Shown here in pieces: positions 6,853 to 10,019 of a DNA stretch of 10,019 nucleotides; the stretch's first letter is position 1, and each line of letters opens with the position of its first letter. Source of the DNA: Prevotellaceae bacterium (lineage in GTDB: Bacteria > Bacteroidota > Bacteroidia > Bacteroidales > UBA932); assembly GCA_031279735.1 (NCBI GenBank), contig JAITHX010000103.1, positions 1 through 10,019 of the forward strand, written 5' to 3'. A model generated the notes under the pieces. It ran no database searches. It was given only the letters and a program-made list of their open reading frames with translations, and had not been told where the DNA came from. The translations under genes and the position numbers were made by a program.

Positions 6853-6884
6853 CCCGTCCGCTCCCGCGCGGACGGGCTGTTTTA
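6853..6884 (+). terminator. Intrinsic terminator after the outer-membrane barrel gene
   Basis: A perfect 9-bp GC-rich stem, CCCGTCCGC (6853-6861) with GCGGACGGG (6868-6876), encloses a six-base loop and is followed by CTGTTTTATGTTTT. It lies about 50 bp after the TGA at 6802-6804. Confidence 0.85.
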
Positions 6885-6930
6885 TGTTTTAATGATCTGC
6901 ATTAACCGAAAAGACTTGAACGCTTCGGCT

Positions 6931-7415
6931 GTAATTATCAATTACGAATTACGAATTACGAATTACGAACGACTGCTAATCAATTACGAATTACGAATTA
7001 CGAATTACGACCGACTGCGGACGTAATTATCAATTATCAATTACGAATTACGAATTACGAATTACGAATTACGATCTGTAATTCGTAATTCGTAATTGAC
7101 CGAAGTCGGCCGTAATTCGTAATTCGTAATTCGTAATTGACCGAAGTCGGACGTAATTCGTAATTCGTAATTCGTAATTGATAATTGACAATTACGTCCG
7201 AAGTCGGTCGTAATTCGTAATTCGTAATTGATAATTGATAATTACGTCCGAAGTCGGTCGTAATTCGTAATTCGTAATTCGTAATTGACCGAAGCCGGCC
7301 GTAATTCGTAATTCGTAATTCGTAATTCGTAATTCGTAATTGATAATTACGTCCGAAGCCGGCCGTAATTCGTAATTCGTAATTGATTCAATTCGTAATT
7401 CGTAATTGATAATTT
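6931..7415. repeat. Large heptamer array with a strand switch and conserved spacers
   Basis: This array fills most of the gene-free stretch 6805-7413. The left half (6931-7072) is written as GAATTAC, CAATTAC and CAATTAT; the right half (7078-7415) as GTAATTC, GTAATTG and ATAATTG. The switch is at the five bases GATCT (7073-7077), flanked by exact complementary arms of at least 14 bp. The right half has repeated blocks: 2-5 GTAATTC units, one GTAATTG, optional ATAATTG, then a spacer related to GTCCGAAGTCGGTC or ACCGAAGCCGGCC. Spacers lie at about 7099-7111, 7140-7152, 7196-7209, 7246-7259, 7288-7300 and 7351-7364. The left-half spacer CCGACTGCGGAC (about 7011-7022) is the reverse complement of the right-half type with one change. 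The last unit, ATAATTT (7409-7415), runs into the stop codon of the neighbouring gene. I see no gene or tRNA in it. Confidence 0.95.
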
Positions 7416-9204
7416 ACAGCAGCACTACCGTTGCGTTAGTCTGTTTGTATTCGTCCATCGCCATTCCTATGTCCGCGCCCACGTTCGTAGGGTCGCATAT
7501 TGTGAATTTGCGGTTATCGAAAGTCAGATGATCGCCGTCCACGCTGTTGCTGAAAAGCACAGCCGTTGCGAGATGTTCCGGGTATTCGAGCAGCACGACT
7601 TCCAGTTTCAGCAGTTCGCGGACGAGAACGGCAAACAGAATTGCACGGTCTTCGCAGTCGCTGTAGGGATAGAAGAATGTTTCGTCGGCAAACAGCGAGC
7701 GCTCGTATCCGAAATGTTCCTGATCGTTCCGGTATTCGAAGACGGTCTGGACGAAGTTCAGCAGCATGTTGGCGGCTTCCGTTTCGCTTTTGCCGCCGAC
7801 GATGCGGCGCAGGGCGGGAAACAGTTCGCGCTTCAGTTCGCTGCTCATCGAGGAGTGGACGTAGGAACGCCAATGCACTTGCAGAATATTGTCGTTGAAA
7901 TAGTCTATCAGGTTTTTGTTGACGCTTGCCGTTACGCGCATGTCGGGATAGCGTTCGGACGAGAATGTGCGCGGGGCGGAAGGCGCGACTGCCAGAGCGG
8001 GCTGCAGGACTTGCGTCGAGAACCAGCGCTCGTTTGGAAATTCGCGGACAAAGACATGGAATGCGTCTTTTCCGAGTTTCGGATCGTATATATAGTGTTT
8101 CACTCCGCCCAGCGTCAGTTTGCGGCGGCGGTAGATCTGTTCCTCCGAGGGGACGAGCAGGGTGAGACGTCCGACGGAACGTCCGATACGCATCTTGTAG
8201 CCCGACTGTATGAGAATGAACATTTGCAGCAGTACTGCCTCGTTGCACTCTCTGCCGAAGAGACTCTCGGTTATGGTCTTCAGCAGGCGGAGATAGCCCC
8301 AGTCGCAAAGATTCAGACTGTCGCGCAGCTGCAGACATTCGTTCACCATGGGCGCGAACTCGGTGTTCGACAGTTTTTCCCATGCGTCCGCAACGCTTTC
8401 CTCGCGGACGTCGGGCAGGGCGAAGATAAACGAACGGTCGATGTTGAGGGCGCATGCAGTATTGTAGAACGTGAAGTCGAACGAGGGTGTTCCGGGCGTG
8501 CCGGGTCGGACGAGCTTTCTTTCGGACGGGCGGCTGTCCGAAACGCTGGCGGGCACAATCGCCGGCAGAGGCGTCGGCAGAGGCGTCGGCAGAGGCGCGG
8601 GCGCTGTTGCTGTCGGCGACGGCTCGACGGGCTGCGCCTGCTCCTGCTGTTTTTCCGCCGCGTCGGGCTGAACGAGCTGAACGGGCTGAACGGCGAGACG
8701 CGGCGCGACTCTGCCGATTTTCAAGGTCAGCGGCGAATCGGTCGGTTCGGCGGGCGTGTCATTCTCTCCCTCTCCCTCTCCCGCTTCGGGCGGCGCAATT
8801 GCCGGCAAAGTCCGCTGCGCGGCGAGCGCGGGCGCTGCGGGCGGTTCGAGAGGTTCGACGGCGCGGGGTCGCGGCAGCGGTTTGAGCGCCGGAACTATCC
8901 CGTCGAAAGGCAGCGATTCGACTGTGGGTTTTCTGTCGGGATCCGCCGTTGGAAGAACGACGGGGTCGGGCGACTTCGGCACGGGGTCGCCTTCTTCCGG
9001 CTGCACCTCTTTCCATGCGCGACGCATGAAATCGGCGTATTCGGCGTTGGCGCGCCGGCGGAACTCGCTGTACTCCCTATTGGCGCGCCGGCGGAACTCG
9101 TCAAATTCCTTCGTGCGGTCACTGTTCTGGGCGAAGGCTGCGGATATTGAAATGAGCAGAATCAGCAGCGATGCCGCGATTTTGCCTGATGTAGCGTTAT
9201 ACAT
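7414..9204 (-). CDS. Exported transglutaminase-like protein with proline-rich linker
   Basis: This is a 596-aa protein. Residues 1-25 are a signal peptide (hydrophobic SLLILLISISAAFA, then Q26). Next come three copies of an 8-12 residue motif, EFDEFRRRAN, EYSEFRRRAN, EYADFMRRAW (33-64), probably helical. A Pro/Ala/Glu-rich linker follows (about 68-238), including PTPLPTPLP and GEGEGE. The C-terminal globular part (about 240-596) contains a papain/transglutaminase-like core: YSDCEDRAILFAVLVREL (C517), PEHLATAV (H544) and FTICDPT (D571), a plausible Cys-His-Asp triad. Such domains cleave or cross-link proteins; which applies here cannot be told. It starts 24 bp after the caspase gene stop on the same strand, so the two are probably cotranscribed and may work together in the periplasm. 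Substrate unknown. The stop codon overlaps the end of the heptamer array. Confidence 0.82.
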   Translation of the reverse strand: MYNATSGKIAASLLILLISISAAFAQNSDRTKEFDEFRRRANREYSEFRRRANAEYADFMRRAWKEVQPEEGDPVPKSPDPVVLPTADPDRKPTVESLPFDGIVPALKPLPRPRAVEPLEPPAAPALAAQRTLPAIAPPEAGEGEGENDTPAEPTDSPLTLKIGRVAPRLAVQPVQLVQPDAAEKQQEQAQPVEPSPTATAPAPLPTPLPTPLPAIVPASVSDSRPSERKLVRPGTPGTPSFDFTFYNTACALNIDRSFIFALPDVREESVADAWEKLSNTEFAPMVNECLQLRDSLNLCDWGYLRLLKTITESLFGRECNEAVLLQMFILIQSGYKMRIGRSVGRLTLLVPSEEQIYRRRKLTLGGVKHYIYDPKLGKDAFHVFVREFPNERWFSTQVLQPALAVAPSAPRTFSSERYPDMRVTASVNKNLIDYFNDNILQVHWRSYVHSSMSSELKRELFPALRRIVGGKSETEAANMLLNFVQTVFEYRNDQEHFGYERSLFADETFFYPYSDCEDRAILFAVLVRELLKLEVVLLEYPEHLATAVLFSNSVDGDHLTFDNRKFTICDPTNVGADIGMAMDEYKQTNATVVLL

Positions 9205-9228
9205 TGCGGTATTTCTTGGTCTAAAGGG

Positions 9229-10019
9229 TTATTTCAATTTCAAGTTCTGCCAGTTCGTCATGCTCGGCGAGGGCGTCACCGTGGGCGTCTGGCTTTTGCT
9301 GTTCACCACGATGGAGTGTTGCGCCACTTCTCTACTGACGTATTCGCTCAAATCCTCGAGCGTGGCGTCGCCTCCGGTTTCAAGCAGCTTTCGCAGCAGA
9401 AAGTAGGTAAACAGTCCGTGTTTCTTTTCGCGGTAGGGATAGGCGGTTTCGTCGCCCTGCGCGGCGGAGAACACCACCGTGTTGCCGGTAGGCTTGCCCC
9501 GATCGACTTTGATGGCTACTCCTCGCGCCGAAACCAGACTCTGTCCGCTGCGCTGCGCCCCGCTGAAGCAGGCGTCGATAAACACGGTGATGCTCTTTGC
9601 GGGCATGGCGCCGAGTCGCCTGTAGAGTTCGTTCAGTTCGTAGCCGGTTGCAACGTCCGAGCCGTAGCCGTCTATGGGGAGAAGGTATGCGGTTTTCGAT
9701 TCTTCGTCGGGAATGCCGTGTCCGGCGTAATATACGATGAGATTCGCTTCGCCGCGGTAGGCTGCGGCCACTTTGCCTATCCAGTTTATCTGGGCGCGGA
9801 TGTTGTTGAGCGTGGCGTTGGGGAAGTAACGCACGTTTCTTTCCGGCAAACCCAGCGTCATGGTACAGTAGCGCGCAAACGTTTCGCCGTCGTTCGCGGC
9901 GAAGTCCACCAGCGATTCGCTCTGATATTTTTCGTTGGCGATAATCACGGCAAACGTCCTGTCGTTTCTCACCGAGGTGACGGGAATGTGTCTGTCCACG
10001 TCAATCGTGTCGAAAGCGT
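9229..10019 (-). CDS. Caspase-family peptidase (C14), 5' end outside window
   Basis: The reverse frame is open to the right edge and translates without interruption through FDTIDVDRHIPVTSVRNDRTF, so the gene starts outside the window; a GTG at 9997-9999 is only an internal codon. The visible part is the caspase p20-like fold: TFAVIIANEKYQ, then the catalytic histidine in YYAGHGIPDE (codon 9718-9720) and the catalytic cysteine in FIDACFSGAQRSG (codon 9568-9570). GNTVVFSAAQGDETAYPY and HGLFTYFLLRKL complete the domain, which ends with a short tail (SQTPTVTPSPSMTNWQ). Both catalytic residues are present, so an active cysteine peptidase is expected, of the bacterial metacaspase/orthocaspase type. 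Bacteroidota often carry such proteins with extra N-terminal domains; that part and any signal peptide cannot be seen here. It is followed after 24 bp by the transglutaminase-like gene. Confidence 0.93.
   Translation of the reverse strand, partial: AFDTIDVDRHIPVTSVRNDRTFAVIIANEKYQSESLVDFAANDGETFARYCTMTLGLPERNVRYFPNATLNNIRAQINWIGKVAAAYRGEANLIVYYAGHGIPDEESKTAYLLPIDGYGSDVATGYELNELYRRLGAMPAKSITVFIDACFSGAQRSGQSLVSARGVAIKVDRGKPTGNTVVFSAAQGDETAYPYREKKHGLFTYFLLRKLLETGGDATLEDLSEYVSREVAQHSIVVNSKSQTPTVTPSPSMTNWQNLKLK

Noticed and set aside
6060..7415. Possible CRISPR arrays (regular repeats with spacers)
   Set aside because: The repeats are 7-bp units in variable numbers, the spacers are similar to each other rather than unique, the strand switches, and no cas genes are present.
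7528..9150. A 540-codon plus-strand frame opposite the transglutaminase-like gene
   Set aside because: Antisense shadow of a GC-rich gene; the minus strand has a signal peptide and catalytic motifs.
9229..9999. GTG at 9997-9999 as the caspase start
   Set aside because: The frame continues to the edge, and the residues upstream (FDTID) read smoothly into the conserved IPVTS...NDRTFAVIIAN region, so the gene is truncated by the window.

Overview
The window reads as chromosomal DNA from a Bacteroidota (Bacteroidales-like) bacterium. The main evidence is a fused LpxC-FabZ protein, a promoter of the TAnnTTTG type, a PorT-like outer-membrane barrel, a Big_5-type lipoprotein and a caspase-family protein of the kind common in that phylum. 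Shine-Dalgarno sequences are mostly absent, which also fits.

Layout. Positions 1-407 (minus) hold the 5' part of an SPFH/band-7 membrane protein that runs off the left edge. Positions 614-3610 (minus) form a compact operon: lpxC-fabZ, then lpxA, then an rlmB-type rRNA 2'-O-methyltransferase. It is driven by a well-formed Bacteroidota promoter at about 3638-3667. Divergently, 3780-5633 (plus) encodes a lipoprotein with an N-terminal Ig-like domain. A 547-bp gap (5634-6180) holds a heptamer run, a large nested inverted repeat and a 30-bp-period array. It is followed by a small outer-membrane beta-barrel gene (6181-6804) with an intrinsic terminator. A 609-bp gap (6805-7413) is mostly a heptamer array that switches strand in its middle. 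Positions 7414-10019 (minus) hold a two-gene unit: a caspase-family peptidase (cut by the right edge) and, downstream, an exported transglutaminase-like protein with a long proline-rich linker.

How the genes fit together. lpxC-fabZ and lpxA supply the first committed steps of lipid A synthesis and the hydroxyacyl-ACP dehydratase of fatty acid synthesis. The lipoprotein and the barrel are also envelope proteins. The caspase/transglutaminase pair looks like an envelope-associated proteolytic or protein-modifying module of unknown purpose.

The most unusual DNA is the AT-rich heptamer family (GTAATTC and its complement GAATTAC, with GTAATTG/ATAATTG variants). It occurs in every larger intergenic gap, often as inverted copies, and in three places touches or lies next to a stop codon. 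The large array also carries a recurring GTCCGAAGTCGG-like spacer that inverts together with the heptamers. This array and the caspase/transglutaminase pair are the best candidates for something not yet described.
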